64,000 nt of DNA, from contig JAMWBK010000004.1 of the NCBI GenBank assembly GCA_029953675.1, positions 62,001 to 126,000 on the forward strand, read 5' to 3'. This DNA is from Rhodosorus marinus. Taxonomy: Eukaryota; Rhodophyta; Stylonematophyceae; Stylonematales; Stylonemataceae. The notes below the pieces were generated by a model. It made no database searches, was not told where the DNA came from, and saw only the letters and a list, made by a program, of their open reading frames with translations. Both the position numbers and the translations under genes were made by a program. The first letter of the stretch is position 1. Every line of letters begins with the position of its first letter. This document shows positions 18,913 through 30,071 of this stretch, one piece after another.

Positions 18913-19672
18913 CTCGCGATGACATAGCGTTGGTTTTGTCCCTAAAGTCCGGGCTATTCTCTTCCCCTTCTTTGAATACAACCCGAGATGTTTCACACCG
19001 CAGTCCCCGCAACCGGGTCAGCTTGTTGAGTTGAATGATGCTAAATTTTTGTGAGCAAGTGTTAAACAATTGAACGTGGGTCTGGTCTCTTTTGGCATTT
19101 TCATATCTGCGAAAGCTCCATTGGAATTTCTGTGGCAGCCTGTTATAGTAAAAACCCGCGTGTACGGGGCGTCATGAACTCGGGCATGGCGTCCTCCAAA
19201 CTTTGCAGCATTCTGATGAAAAAAATTGCAAGCAGGACGCTGGTGCGGACATGCCAATATCTGTCTGTTCACACTCGCTACTGGTGACTAGGACTCTGTT
19301 AGTTTCTATTCATCAACCAAACGACGAAAAGAGAAACAATAAAAAAAAACGCTCTAATCCTCTTGGAATTCCTCCTTCAAATCTACACAACTCCTTGTCG
19401 CCTACAAAGCCACACGAAAAGGGGTGGACCCAAATTCTTCCAAGGTTAACTCTGATGCCTCATTAGATTCTCATAAGATGAATTTGTTGCAGCTCCGCGG
19501 ATGCTAAGAGCGCCGTAGCTAAGAGCAAGTCAAGGCGAATATTGGCAAAACACTCAGGAATGTTCCTGGAAAAAAGCGATCTTCATTGCATTGGGACGGT
19601 TTTGTTCTATTTATAGAGTTTTGGATTTCAGCGATTCTATTTTAGGCTTTGGCGCCGAAAATGATTGGCTGG
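18913..19672. other. Unassigned stretch, 5' flank of the Cys-rich gene
   Basis: No further gene or element recognised up to the small A insertion at 19673. Confidence 0.4.
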
Positions 19673-19778
19673 GATTGATTAGAAGAAGAATGGTTTAATC
19701 CGAGGCTGAAAGAAAAAACCGCGAGGAGAAAAAAAGACAAAGTGCGGCCAAGAACTCGCGCCTCCAAAATGATTGATT
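19673..19778 (-). mobile_element. 90-bp family A 3' end with 8-bp TSD
   Basis: The insert 19681-19770 is the A 3' UTR and last codons (…GCGCCTCCAA to GGTTTAATCC on the plus strand), flanked by GATTGATT at 19673-19680 and 19771-19778. Several substitutions versus the young copies indicate moderate age. The tail here is CCATTCTTCTTCT. Confidence 0.7.
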
Positions 19779-19876
19779 GCTGCCGTTTGCCCATTTCGTT
19801 TCACACGTTCATTTAATCGTGTTGAATGAATGGTTTAATCGGAGGCTGAAAAAAAAACCCCGAGGGGAAAAAAAGA

Positions 19877-22800
19877 CTAAGCGCGGCGAAGTACTCGCGC
19901 CTCCAACATCAAAGCGGCATTCATGCGCCACAGCAGGAAACTTAAGCGGGTAAACAACGATTGAAGACGGTCAGGGCGTTCGCGGAACAACTCCCGAAGC
20001 CAGCGAGAACCAACAGAGTCCATGAACCCAAAGCACTCAATGATCAGGGGTACCAAGCGATGTGCTAGTGCCGAAGCACGAACACCAGGGGAAGACAAAG
20101 CCCCCGCGTATTTGATCTCTTTGCGGCGTCTCATGCTGGCGGCGGCAGATCCACGGCGCTCCCCCGCAGCCGGGAGATAACGACTAGCTTGAGGGTTAGG
20201 AACAGCAAGATCAACGTATGTGGTACGGCGGCTGTCGTCACAGGTGATCACCAGGTCGGCTACACGGCGTTCATCATTTTGAAAGTCCGCGACGGGTAAA
20301 GGTTTCTCACGTTCGATTTCCAGACCGGCTTGCCGGACTATAGGCCGAAGTTCCCGGTATAACAGGTTCAAGATCCGTGTGTGGCGGCGGGTTCGAGCAC
20401 CTTTCACCGCCGGGCAACTAGCGAGCAGGTGGGCGCCAAAATCTGCGTTGTCTTCAGTCTGAGAGCAGAGAGGGCACGACGAACCCATCTCGTACGGCCA
20501 AGGGGGCTGATGTAAGCCGAGGTATAAGCGCAGTGAAGTACGCACTTCGAAATCCGACAGTGTGAGTGGCGGAAAGGCTGGTACGGTCATGAGCCACTGA
20601 GAGCTAAGAACCCCTCCAAGACTACGTAGGCGGGCGCGAGCGCGAGAAGATGAGACCATCTGCGCGAGGAGTCGGCCATATGCAGCACGGTGCAAGTCCT
20701 AAGAAAGGATATTTTGCAGCGCATCCGTGCGTGCTTGAGCTCGGCTCCCAGCGCGCTGGGAATCATCAGGAGGATCAACTGGAACTTCTTCTTCTGCGGC
20801 AACCACTGGGTCAATCTCCCCTAGAACAGGTTCAGGCGCAGGACGAATCCCCGGGGCGGAGCCTCGAGAGCGGTCAAATACAGCTCGCCAGTCAGGAAGA
20901 TGGGGTTGAACGGTTTCGGGGAGACTAGTACAGGAATTCAGGGCGGTTTGGAGCTCCAGAAACAAGTCTTGGGCGCTTTCCGGTACGCTGGGAAGCAAGA
21001 CACCCCGCGAGAGGCTCGCCATCAAATTGCGGAACTTCGAGATACCCAAGCTGCTCAAAGTGGGAAGTGCGGTTCCCCAGGCCTCTACTGCGGCTGCAGG
21101 TTGGACCACAACACGATTGCAGAGGCCCAGTCCCCCCAATCGCAATGGGAGGCCTACCTGGGCGCGCACAACATCACAGGTGGGTCGCGGCAGAGCGCTC
21201 AGCTCTTCATCGAGAAAATACCCCAGGTCACGGAAACCTTCAGCATCCGCACGAGTGGCCAACCACCGGCTCCAATGAGTTGGAAGTGAGCGAAGCCAAT
21301 AGGTTAACCGCTGACTGCAACAATACCGAAACAGCAACAACGAGCACTGGAGAAAGCCCGGAGGTAGCCGTCGAAGCTCTGCAACCAGCTGTCTGTGCTT
21401 ACCGAGGAGCTGCAGGAACTCGCCTTCAACGAAGGACGGCGACCCGTAGGGGATGCCTAAGTGGACAAAACCATCCGGTCTCCAAATATCCTGGAACGAC
21501 GCAGGTACCTGCTGCTCTTGTGCAGCTACACCTCCCCAGTAGAACGATTTGTGATGATTAACCTCCAGGTCAACCCGCGAAGCCAAGGAGCGGAGACGAT
21601 CATAAGCGAGTGCTAGAGTATCAGGGGGCCCCAGGAGGCACACGTCGTCGTGGTATGCAACCGTACGAACCTGCGGGAATTCGGAGCGAAGACAAAGCAA
21701 GACGTTGTAGTCCACAGGCATGTAGGAAAGGGGACAAGGGATCACCCTGTTGTACCCCTGTGCGCGGCGCAAACGTGTGTGAGGAAGCGCCAAGGGTGTC
21801 ATAGGTAGCCCCACGACCAAGCGGAGAATAAAGTCTACTAACAAAGGGAAAGCCTACGGGGAAGACTTCGCGCACCACGTGCATGAGAGCCGGACGAGAG
21901 ACGCGGTTGAACGCATTGGTAAAATCGACAGAGAGGAGCCCAGAATCTGGGGAGTACGCCATTTCCGAACGGAGTAAAACAGACAACAACTCACAGCCAC
22001 CACGATAGCCCACGCCTAACTGCACGTGCCCAAAGAAACGGCGGGATTCGGGAACCAGGATTTTCACTAACCATCGCGCCGCCAATTTGCGGACCACCTC
22101 AACCAGGCCAATAGGGCGACTAGCAGGGCTCGAGGCCGTGTTGCCGGGCTTCGAAAGCAGACACAACTGCGAACGCCCGACCAAGAACCACGCACGCTCA
22201 CACAGGGGATCACCATTCACAAGCGCTTCGACCACCCACGCCAACGCCTTCAAACCTTCATCACTTAAAAAACGGAGATATTCCACCCGCAGCCCCGAGG
22301 GCCCTGGGGAACGGCCCTTTGGAGCATCATGAACCAACTCACGCACCGCCTCCAGATTGACCACTAACCGCGCACTGGGATGTGGCGCGGCGCGGTACTC
22401 TTCCAACACTGATTCAAACGAGGAGTCCCAAGGGGAGCCTTCCGAGGGAAAGAGCAAACGGAGCGGTGAAGAAAGATCATCGGAGTATGGAACCACAGGT
22501 TGCCGCTGCTGGAGGATCCCGGCTGCCCGCCGCAGATCACCGCCTGCTACCGCGTGACGCGCCCGATTCTGTCGAGAAGACCTAAAAGCTGAGGGAGCAC
22601 TAGGAGAAAAGGAAGAGAGAGAAGCGAAATAAAGACGTTCGAGGTCCTCAAAGTCGCCGGAAAGGAACATTTGCAGTTTTCGGCGAGGGTGGACCCGGCG
22701 AGGATGTGGGTTGAGGGGGACGGTAGAGGAGGTGAGCACGAGGCGGGGAAAAAAGAACAAGAGTTCCCAGCGAAGAGAGCAGTGAGGGTTCGCGGCGACC

Positions 22801-23018
22801 TGCTGCCAGAGAAAATCCAACACCAATCCTAGGGGCTTATGAAGTCGACGAGGGAGCCGTACGGCCGTGCTCTGACGACAAAGGGGAAGGGAACCGTCCG
22901 GGTAGGAGGCGACAAGGTGCGAAAACCACGAGAGAACACGCTCATGCCAGGCTGAACGGTCACTGGTAAACAGGGGTAACCGGGACGACACGCACGCGGA
23001 GGAGGAAGACTCAGACAT
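19877..23018 (-). pseudogene. Family A ORF2 (RT + REL endonuclease), copy 2, frameshift and stop
   Basis: Same protein as copy 1 ORF2. A 2-nt deletion near 21705 (after CTGTGGACTACAAC) breaks the frame shortly before the YHDD motif, and TAG at 20699-20701 matches the stop of copy 1. The zinc finger and endonuclease region to 19877 is otherwise intact and nearly identical to copy 1. The ORF1/ORF2 overlap ATGTCTGA is at 23018-23011. Confidence 0.85.
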
Positions 23019-24308
23019 CGAACCTCCCCTCAGTCGGGAAGGCAGATCGAATATCCGGAGGAGGTGCCTCGGAGGGAGGCTCAGGAGCCGCACGACGCTT
23101 ACGCGGGGGGCGCACGAAGGAACTAAAAGACCTGAAGAAAGTAGACACAGGGTTTTCAGCAGCGGAGTCTTGACTGGGGGTGTCCAGAGCCAGCGGATTC
23201 GGAGAGGCCGATGGTGCTCCTGCCATGTCGGTGTCACGAGCCTCGGAGACAGGGCGAGGGGAGAAAGGGTGCTCAAGAGTCGGCGGCAGAAGGTCAAACG
23301 CAGGGTGGGCTTCCAGCAGGGTGGCCTCAGTGGAGAGGAAGGCCTCTAGCGCGGTGCGGAGGACCCCGCGAGGAGGAAAACGCGCGAAGAGGCTGGCCTG
23401 TATGCGCGAGAGCCGCGCCGCATGAGTGTGTAGCGCGACAACCGAAGCCTGCGAGGCATCCAGGTTTTGAAAGGCCGACGGAGGAACCCATCCGGCGTCA
23501 AAACGATCGAACTCGACAAACAAAGAGACATGAGGACGAGTCAGTATCATGTTGGCCAGAGCAGAGCGCTGGGGCGCGGGGTGGTTACAAGGGATTGAAG
23601 GAACTGGTAAGCCGAGTCAGTAACAAGAAAACAGGCATGAGGGCCCGTGAAGTCCACATATAGGAATTCAGACGGGGCGACCTCAAGGGAGGAAGCCATG
23701 GTGTCGCGAAAATCGCGGTAGTGGACGGGCGCGCGGCCCCGACCACGAGAGGGGGTCTGGGGACGCACGTTCGTCATCCAAACAAAGTGGAACGGAGATA
23801 GTTGGCGAGAAGAGTCAATAGGGATGTGTTGTGGCATCATACGCACCATTGCCGTCGTGCGTTGTTCAGAAGAGCCTCTGCGCAGGACCTGCGAATAGGT
23901 CGCACGTGGGGCACTGGAGGGAGCAGGATTCGGGCCCGACGCGGGCCCAGGAGGCGTCTGTCCTTGAATAGGAGTAGGCCAGTCGGAATCAGGAATGACC
24001 GGAGCGGAGCGCTCGGGTCGGGTGGAGGCAGGCCCCGCTGTACCGTGCGGATCCGCGGGGACGGGCACCGGGGGGTATGGGCCAGGCGCGGAGGCGGAGA
24101 AGCGCTCCAAATAGGCGATCAGTAGGGGCAGGCGGTGTTCCTGGGAAGCAGTCACAAGAAGACTCGTCAGTTTCGAGCAGATCCCATGGGCCAACTCGTC
24201 AGCGCAGTCCGTGAGGGTGGCCGCGGTACTAAACCCGCCCACGCTGAGCTCCACACGCGCTGAGAGAACGGCTCCGTCCGCCGGAATGGGTGGGGAGACC
24301 CCAACCAT
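23011..24308 (-). pseudogene. Family A ORF1, copy 2, frameshifted
   Basis: Starts at ATG 24308 (MVGVSPPIP). One C is missing from the run after GTAACCACC near 23580, so the frame changes within the segment that reads VTTPAPQRSALAN in copy 1. Both halves are otherwise open. Confidence 0.8.
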
Positions 24309-24424
24309 AACGATTGGAAGGTGTGAAAAACCGATTCCCCCACGAAACCCCCAAAAAGAGAACTTGTTCCCAACGTTTGCAACCAAAGAAAATTTAATCA
24401 CTGACAACGTTTGTACAGCTTACT

Positions 24425-24480
24425 CTAAGTAAACCACCACCACCACCACCAAACCGAATATGAATGAATGAATGAATGAA
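24425..24480. repeat. Adjacent (CCA)n and (TGAA)n microsatellites
   Basis: A run of CCA triplets follows AAGTAAA, then TGAATGAATGAATGAATG leads directly into a family A 3' end. The TGAA run is the extended A tail; the GTAAA-(CCA)n motif resembles tails of old B-type relics. Confidence 0.7.
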
Positions 24481-24715
24481 TGGTTTAATCGGAGGCTGAA
24501 AAAAAAAACCCCGAGGGGAAAAAAAGACTAAGCGCGGCGAAGTACTCGCGCCTCCAACATCAAAGCGGCATTCATGCGCCACAGCAGGAAACTTAAGCGG
24601 GTAAACAACGATTGAAGACGGTCAGGGCGTTCGCGGAACAACTCCCGAAGCCAGCGAGAACCAACAGAGTCCATGAACCCAAAGCACTCAATGATCAGGG
24701 GTACCAAGCGATGTG
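24481..24715 (-). mobile_element. 5'-truncated family A 3' end (~235 bp)
   Basis: Covers the last part of ORF2 (HRLVPLIIECFGFMDSVGSRWL to the stop), the 3' UTR and a long TTCA-repeat tail. It ends abruptly after CCAAGCGATGTG. A TSD is not certain. It is nearly identical to the young copies. Confidence 0.8.
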
Positions 24716-24942
24716 ATATAGCGCTAAGGATGCGGAATGAAAGCACATGAGGCTACGCTAAGGGCACACCAGGACGGCCAATACTACTTTCTATGGGAAA
24801 CAGTGTCTGGACGTTGTTCGCTAACTGGGTTGGTTCGGATCGACGGCATCCATTCGCACATGTCGATCGTTTCATCCAATCGGTTGAGGGCGGATCCTCG
24901 ATTAATGTAATTTTTGAGAACCAGGTTCACAATACAGTTTTT

Positions 24943-26247
24943 GGTTTCGTGAGTGTATGGTGCTCGCTTTTTTGGTGGTTTTGAGTCGCAATTGTGTTCT
25001 TAGGTGGGAGGCGCTTCTTTCTGCAGCCTTTCCCCCGCATCTTCTAGTGGTGTGGTGCGTGCTGGGGGTTGCTAGCGCCCCTTGGAGGTCGTGGTGGTTT
25101 TTCTTTGGTTGCAAACGTTGGGAACAAGTTCTCTTTTTGGGGGTTTCGTTGGGGAATCGGTTTTTCACACCTTCCTATCGTTATGGTTGGGGTTTCCCCA
25201 CCTATTCCGGTGGACGGAGCCGTTCTCTCAGCGCCCGTGGAGCTCAGCGTGGGCGGGTTTAGTACCGCGGCCACCCTCACGGACTGCGCTGACGAGTTAG
25301 CCCATGGGATCTGCTCGAAACTGACGAGTCTTCTTGTGACTGCTTCCCAGGAACACCGCCTGCCCCTGCTGATCGCCTATTTGGAGCGCTTCTCCGCCTC
25401 CGCGCCTGCCCCATACCCCCCGGTGCCCGTCCCCGCGGATCCGCACGGTACAGCGGGGCCTGCCTCCACCCGACCCGAGCGCTCCGCTCCGGTCATTCCT
25501 GATTCCGACTGGCCTACCCCTATTCAAGGACAGACGCCTCCTGGGCCCGCGTCGGGCCCGAATCCTGCTCCCTCCAGTGCCCCACGTGCGACCTATTCGC
25601 AGGTCCTACGCAGGGGCTCTTCTGAACAACGCACGACGGCATGGTGCGTATGATGCCACAACACATCCCTATTGACTCTTCTCGCCAACTATCTCCGTTC
25701 CACTTTGTTTGGATGACGAACGTGCGTCCCCAGACCCCCTCTCGTGGTCGGGGCCGCGCGCCCGTCCACTACCGCGATTTTCGCGACACCATGGCTTCCT
25801 CCCTTGGGGTCGCCCCGTCTGAATTCCTATATGTGGACTTCACGGGCCCTCATGCCTGTTTTCTTGTTACTGACTCGGCTTACCAGTTCCTTCAATCCCT
25901 TGTAACCACCCCCGCGCCCCAGCGCTCTGCTCTGGCCAACATGATACTGACTCGTCCTCATGTCTCTTTGTTTGTCGAGTTCGATCGTTTTGACGCCGGA
26001 TGGGTTCCACCGTCGGCCTTGCAAAACCTGGATGCCTCGCAGGCTTCGGTTGTCGCGCTACACACTCATGCGGCGCGGCTCTCGCGCATACAGGCGAGCC
26101 TCTTCGCGCGTTTTCCTCCTCGCGGGGTCCTCCGCACCGCGCTAGAGGCCTTCCTCTCCACTGAGGCCACCCTGCTGGAAGCCCACCCTGCGTTTGACCT
26201 TCTGCCGCCGACTCTTGAGCACCCTTCCTCCCCTCGCCCTGTCTCCG
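24943..26247 (+). mobile_element. Family A copy 3: 5' part only
   Basis: Begins at the A 5' end (GGTTTCGTGAG) and stops inside ORF1 at GTCTCCG. Sequence then passes, after ~16 bp, into the tail of a minus-strand B array. Loss of the 3' part is not expected from target-primed insertion, so deletion, recombination or a 3'-truncated cDNA is implied. Confidence 0.85.
25183..26247 (+). pseudogene. Family A ORF1, copy 3, frameshifted and 3'-truncated
   Basis: Starts MVGVSPPIPVDG. One A is missing near 25641 (GACGGCATGG instead of GACGGCAATGG), which ends the first frame; the second half is open to the truncation point. The remaining sequence is almost identical to copy 1. Confidence 0.8.
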
Positions 26248-26321
26248 GGGTTCCAGTAAGTTTCTCCCTAGATGGACTTTACTAGCATAGCCTGAAGCGC
26301 TACACAAGGCGTGAAGATGAA

Positions 26322-27068
26322 CTAATAACTAGGGAGGGAAGTATGCAACCCCAGGCGCCGATGGCGCGCCTCGGAAAGCATGTCGCTGGAATATCGCCAA
26401 AGGGAGACACTTAAACGCCTCAACAGCGCCAAATATTCAGTAGGATGCTCAGCAAAACATTTCCGCAACCACTCTAAACCCGACTTATCCACGTGACCAA
26501 AGCTTTCCACAATGAATGGCTGGAACCGGTGAGAGCGACCCTCAGCGCAAGGCAGACTGGCCATGCTCTCAGCATACCGTCGTTCCTTAACTCTTCGAAG
26601 GGCTGAAGCCGCGGCCCCCCGGCGGCGGGCGGCTGCGGTGAGGTGGGCGCTGGCCACGGGGCAGGTAATCGCAAGGTCCACATATGTTGAGCGTCTGGCA
26701 GCAGCGTCAGAGACGAGGAGATCGGCTATACAACGGGGCGGTGCAGAGTCCGAGATTGATCTGGGCAGTTCCGACTCAACCTCAACCGTATGCCCTATCC
26801 GAGTCAAAAATTCGCTGAGGATGTGCTTGAGGCGAGTGTGACGCCTCGTACGGAGACCTCGCAACAGTCCGCAGGAACCCAGGAAGTGGTAGCCACAAGC
26901 GTCAATCCGGCTCTCACATCCCTGACAGAAAGACGGCCGATTAGAGTGCCACGGAGCCTGTGGCAAACCGAGATAGATCCGGGCGGCAGAACGGAACTGG
27001 AAAGCATCGAGACGATGACTCAATGACGACGGTAGAGTGGTTAACCACAAGTGCGAGAGGTGGCCTCC
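26322..27068 (-). pseudogene. Family B ORF2 C-terminus (zinc finger + REL endonuclease), array unit
   Basis: Open from the junction (GGHLSHLWLTTLPSS) through FCQGC...YHFLGSC, RCIADLLVSD and TYVDLAITCPV to TAG at 26322-26324. It is truncated and lacks reverse transcriptase. Confidence 0.8.
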
Positions 27069-27113
27069 CTTTAGTAGCATAGCCTGAAGCGCTACGCAAG
27101 GCGTGAAGATGAA

Positions 27114-27946
27114 CTAATAACTAGGGAGGGAAGCATGCAACCCCAGGCGCCGATGGCGCGCCTCGGAAAGCATGTCGCTGGAATATCGCCAAAAGGAGAC
27201 ACTTAAACGCCTCAACAGCGCCAAATATTCAGTAGGATGCTCAGCAAAACATTTCCGCAACCACCCTAAACCCGACTTACCCACGTGACCAAAGCTTTCC
27301 ACAATGAACGGCTGGAACCGGTGAGAGCGACCCTCAGCGCAAGGCAGACTGGCCATGCTCTCAGCATACCGTCGTTCCTTAACTCTTCGAAGGGCTGAAG
27401 CCGCGGCCCCCCGGCGGCGGGCGGCTGCGGTGAGGTGGGCGCTGGCCACGGGGCAGGTAATAGCAAGGTCCACATATGTTGAGCGTCTGGCAGCAGCGTC
27501 GGAGACGAGGAGATCGGCTATACAACGGGGCGGTGCAGAGTCCGAGATTGATCTGGGCAGTTCCGACTCAACCTCAACCGTATGCCCTATCCGAGTCAAA
27601 AATTCGCTGAGGATGTACTTGAGGCGAGTGTGACGCCTCGTACGGAGACCTCGCAACAGTCCGCAGGAACCCAGGAAGTGGTAGCCACAAGCGTCAATCC
27701 GGCTCTCACATCCCTGGCAGAAAGACGGCCGATTAGAGTGCCACGGAGCCTGTGGCAAACCGAGATAGATCCGTGCGGCAGAACGGAACTGGAAAGCATC
27801 GAGACGATGACTCAATGACGACGGTAGAGTGGTTAACCACAAGTGCGAGAGGTGGCCTCCCATGCCGCGGAGACGAGCGGCAGTGGTAGGCGGCGTGAGA
27901 GGAGAATTGAGCATGACTGTGTGAGCGGCACTGTGTTGGCCCCAGG
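27114..27946 (-). pseudogene. Family B ORF2 C-terminus, second array unit
   Basis: Same region as its neighbour, starting slightly further upstream (WGQHSAAHTVMLNSPLTPPTT) and open to TAG at 27114-27116. Small changes (HVGKSGLGW for HVDKSGLEW, SFWRYSS) show it is a separate copy. Confidence 0.8.
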
Positions 27947-28530
27947 CCAGGAACTGCTGACCCCTGCGGAGAGCGACGAACGGGAGATATGCACCGGTAT
28001 GGGGGAAGTGACAGCGAGGTCCACATGTGCCGAGCGTTTGGCGGCTGCGCCAGGAGGTCTGCGATGCAGCGAGCAGAGGTGGTTGCGGAAGGTGTTCGAG
28101 GCAGTGCCGATTCCACCTCTACCTGTAGCCGACTCTTGTCAAGTGTTTGCCCAGGACGTATTTGCGGCGCGTATGTCAAATTGTGCGATGACCTCGCAGC
28201 ACTCCACACGAGCCAGGAAAATGGTACCCACATCCATCGATACGCCTCGCACAACCTTCTGCCTTGGCAGAAGGAAGAGCGATTGGGGCCTATGGCAAAA
28301 CAGGGGTTAGATGCGTGCCGCGGTGCGGAACAACTGGAAGGCGTCCAATGTTTGGCACGGACACGAGGGCAGAGTGGTTTTTTTGTCATAGATGGGATAG
28401 ATGACCTCGCATGCCCCATAGCGAACCGCAGTGGTAGGCGGTGTAAGTGGGGTGAGTTGAGTAAGATTGCTTGCAGCAGTGTGTTGGCCCCGAATGAGGC
28501 TATGTTGGATCATATCAATGCGTCAGGTTG
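27947..28530 (-). mobile_element. Diverged family B relic
   Basis: Frame-broken but recognisable: IQHSLIRGQHTAASN and LTPPTTAVRYGA match the B segment IQHSLTWGQHSAAHT...LTPPTTAARLRGM, and RCIADLLAQPPNARHMWT matches the endonuclease region. It lies immediately upstream (minus strand) of the young B array. Confidence 0.7.
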
Positions 28531-28879
28531 ACAAAGGCGCCTGAGAGCGACGGGCAGAATGCCCGGAGTACCCTCAGTGGTATACGGGAGAGATAGAGAA
28601 CACGAAATCCTCCGCATTTTTTATTTTTCTTGCTGGTGGTTTTTTCTAAATCACAGTTCCTCAAGGGCGTACGGTGACGGTCGGGTGAGAGGAGAGGGTG
28701 TACGGGAGATATAAAGAAAACGATATCCTCTCCATTCAAAATTTCACACGACTTCCAAAGGAGGTAATTCTCTGGCTCTCCATACAATCCAGAGCGCCCA
28801 GTTTGCATCGTCAGCAAGAGTTCGTCAGCGCTCTATGCTTCTCGACAAAGACTTTCTGCCCTACGGGTTCAACCCCACT
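28531..28879. other. 3' flank of the secreted-protein gene
   Basis: Two imperfect direct repeats (TACGGGAGA...GAAAACGA/GAACACGA...ATCCTC) at about 28577-28620 and 28697-28740. No gene. Confidence 0.45.
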
Positions 28880-29968
28880 TTAAGCGATCGCGAGGCACTC
28901 TAGGCAGAGGATAGCGGCGCCGCTGTAGACTGCCGGATCTAGGCTATAGGATGTCTGAGTCTTCTGCCTGGGACATCCTGAATCATTGAGTGTGAACCTT
29001 GTCAGCGAAGCGTTGGACCTGACGATCAGGTATTCATTGTTGACGACGGGCTGACTGCCGGGGGACATTTCGATTCGGACGTCGGGGCAGAGCTTCTCAA
29101 CCGGGTACACGGTATTGTCGAAGTTTCGTACCCTTCCAGCATTGAGGCCTGACTTTTGGATGTACATGAAGAGTTTCGTCAGGTCGGGAGTCCAGGCCAT
29201 CCGGAGAAATTCAAAACCCTGGGGGTTAACTTCATAAGCTTCCTTGAGATCCATTGGGTTCAACTGCTTCATGTACGATCCACCGTTGCCCGACGACGTC
29301 AGGAACAGGCTAGTGCTCCCGGCAATATGGAGGTGAGACGTCTTTCCACGAACACTCACCCACCTGACCATCTCCCAAGTAGCCCGGCTGTACATGACCA
29401 GCAACCCCTCGCTCTTCTCTTCATCTCCCTGCGGCTTAGTTGCGAAGGTGATGTAGATGTAATTGGCAGTCAGCGCAGTATCCACTGCCGACTCGACGTC
29501 AATGCCCAAGATCGCGGGTAGAGGGAATATGTGGAGAAGCTCCAGAATTACAGGATCCACCACCAAGACCGATTCAGTGCACACCATCCCCAGGATAGGG
29601 CTTTGGATGTAGTCGTAGGTCGCTTTCAACGAGAGTGGCTGATCACACAAGGTGGAGAAGGTGTCGTACTCCTTAAACTCAAGCAAGTTCGATGTACTCT
29701 GAACTTCGTACTGGATAAGCGCACTCTGGATGCCACGAAACACAGCTGTCACGAACAACCAATTCTCAAGCGCAACGATCTGGTACAGCTTCACAGGAAG
29801 GTCCGTAACTTTAAGATACTGGACCATCTCCAAGGTCTCCAAGTCATTAACTTGGAGATGGTCCTGCAACTCACCAGTGATAGCCACCACAGTTGGCGGA
29901 ACAGTGTAGGCAACGCTCCCAGAGAGCGTCATCACCAAAACCCAGCCGAACAGAATAATTTTCGACAT
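28880..29968 (-). CDS. Secreted protein of unknown family, 362 aa
   Basis: A single-exon ORF from ATG to TAA. It has a signal peptide (MSKIILFGWVLVMTLSGSVA). The mature chain has repeated short hydrophobic strands separated by polar turns (WLFVTAVFRG, LLVMYSRATWEMVRWVSV, LIVRSNASLTRFTL), a pattern compatible with a beta-propeller or similar all-beta fold, but I recognise no family. Few cysteines. There are N-glycosylation-type sites (NASL, NDSG) near the C-terminus. A TATA-like motif lies about 100 nt upstream. The codon pattern and intact frame among wrecked transposons argue that it is a real gene. Confidence 0.75.
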   Translation of the reverse strand: MSKIILFGWVLVMTLSGSVAYTVPPTVVAITGELQDHLQVNDLETLEMVQYLKVTDLPVKLYQIVALENWLFVTAVFRGIQSALIQYEVQSTSNLLEFKEYDTFSTLCDQPLSLKATYDYIQSPILGMVCTESVLVVDPVILELLHIFPLPAILGIDVESAVDTALTANYIYITFATKPQGDEEKSEGLLVMYSRATWEMVRWVSVRGKTSHLHIAGSTSLFLTSSGNGGSYMKQLNPMDLKEAYEVNPQGFEFLRMAWTPDLTKLFMYIQKSGLNAGRVRNFDNTVYPVEKLCPDVRIEMSPGSQPVVNNEYLIVRSNASLTRFTLNDSGCPRQKTQTSYSLDPAVYSGAAILCLECLAIA

Positions 29969-30060
29969 TTCTTTTTTTTCGACTCCCTCTCTTTCCTTTC
30001 TGTTGTTGTCTTCCTAAGCTTCGAGTTTCAACCTCTGCAGCCCAGCGCAGCTCACTTCAA

Positions 30061-30071
30061 GGCTTCTTATA
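30061..30071 (-). promoter_or_regulatory. TATA-like element TATAAGAAGCC upstream of the secreted-protein gene
   Basis: Located about 93-103 nt before the ATG at 29968. The identical 11-mer occurs 82-92 nt before the small ORF of repeat D (37088 and 41530), and the astacin-like gene has a related word at similar distance. Confidence 0.45.

Larger units (their letters stand above)
19819..24391 (-). mobile_element. Family A non-LTR retrotransposon, copy 2 (5'-truncated, 4.57 kb)
   Basis: Contains ORF2, ORF1 and part of the leader, missing roughly the first 150 nt. It is flanked by the 8-bp direct repeat ATTTAATC at 19811-19818 and 24392-24399, so it is an independent insertion and not a duplication of copy 1. 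The tail reads CCATTCATTCAACAC. It carries the same Trp-to-TAG change in ORF2 as copy 1 plus two small deletions. Confidence 0.85.
26264..27946 (-). mobile_element. Head-to-tail array of two family B 3' fragments
   Basis: On the minus strand a B fragment (27946-27071) ends with its tail GGCTATGCTACTAAAG, and the next base begins a second B fragment at GGAGGCC (27068-26271). Both are ~0.8-0.9 kb and start within ORF2. The outer left tail is GTAAAGTCC at 26271. Confidence 0.85.
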
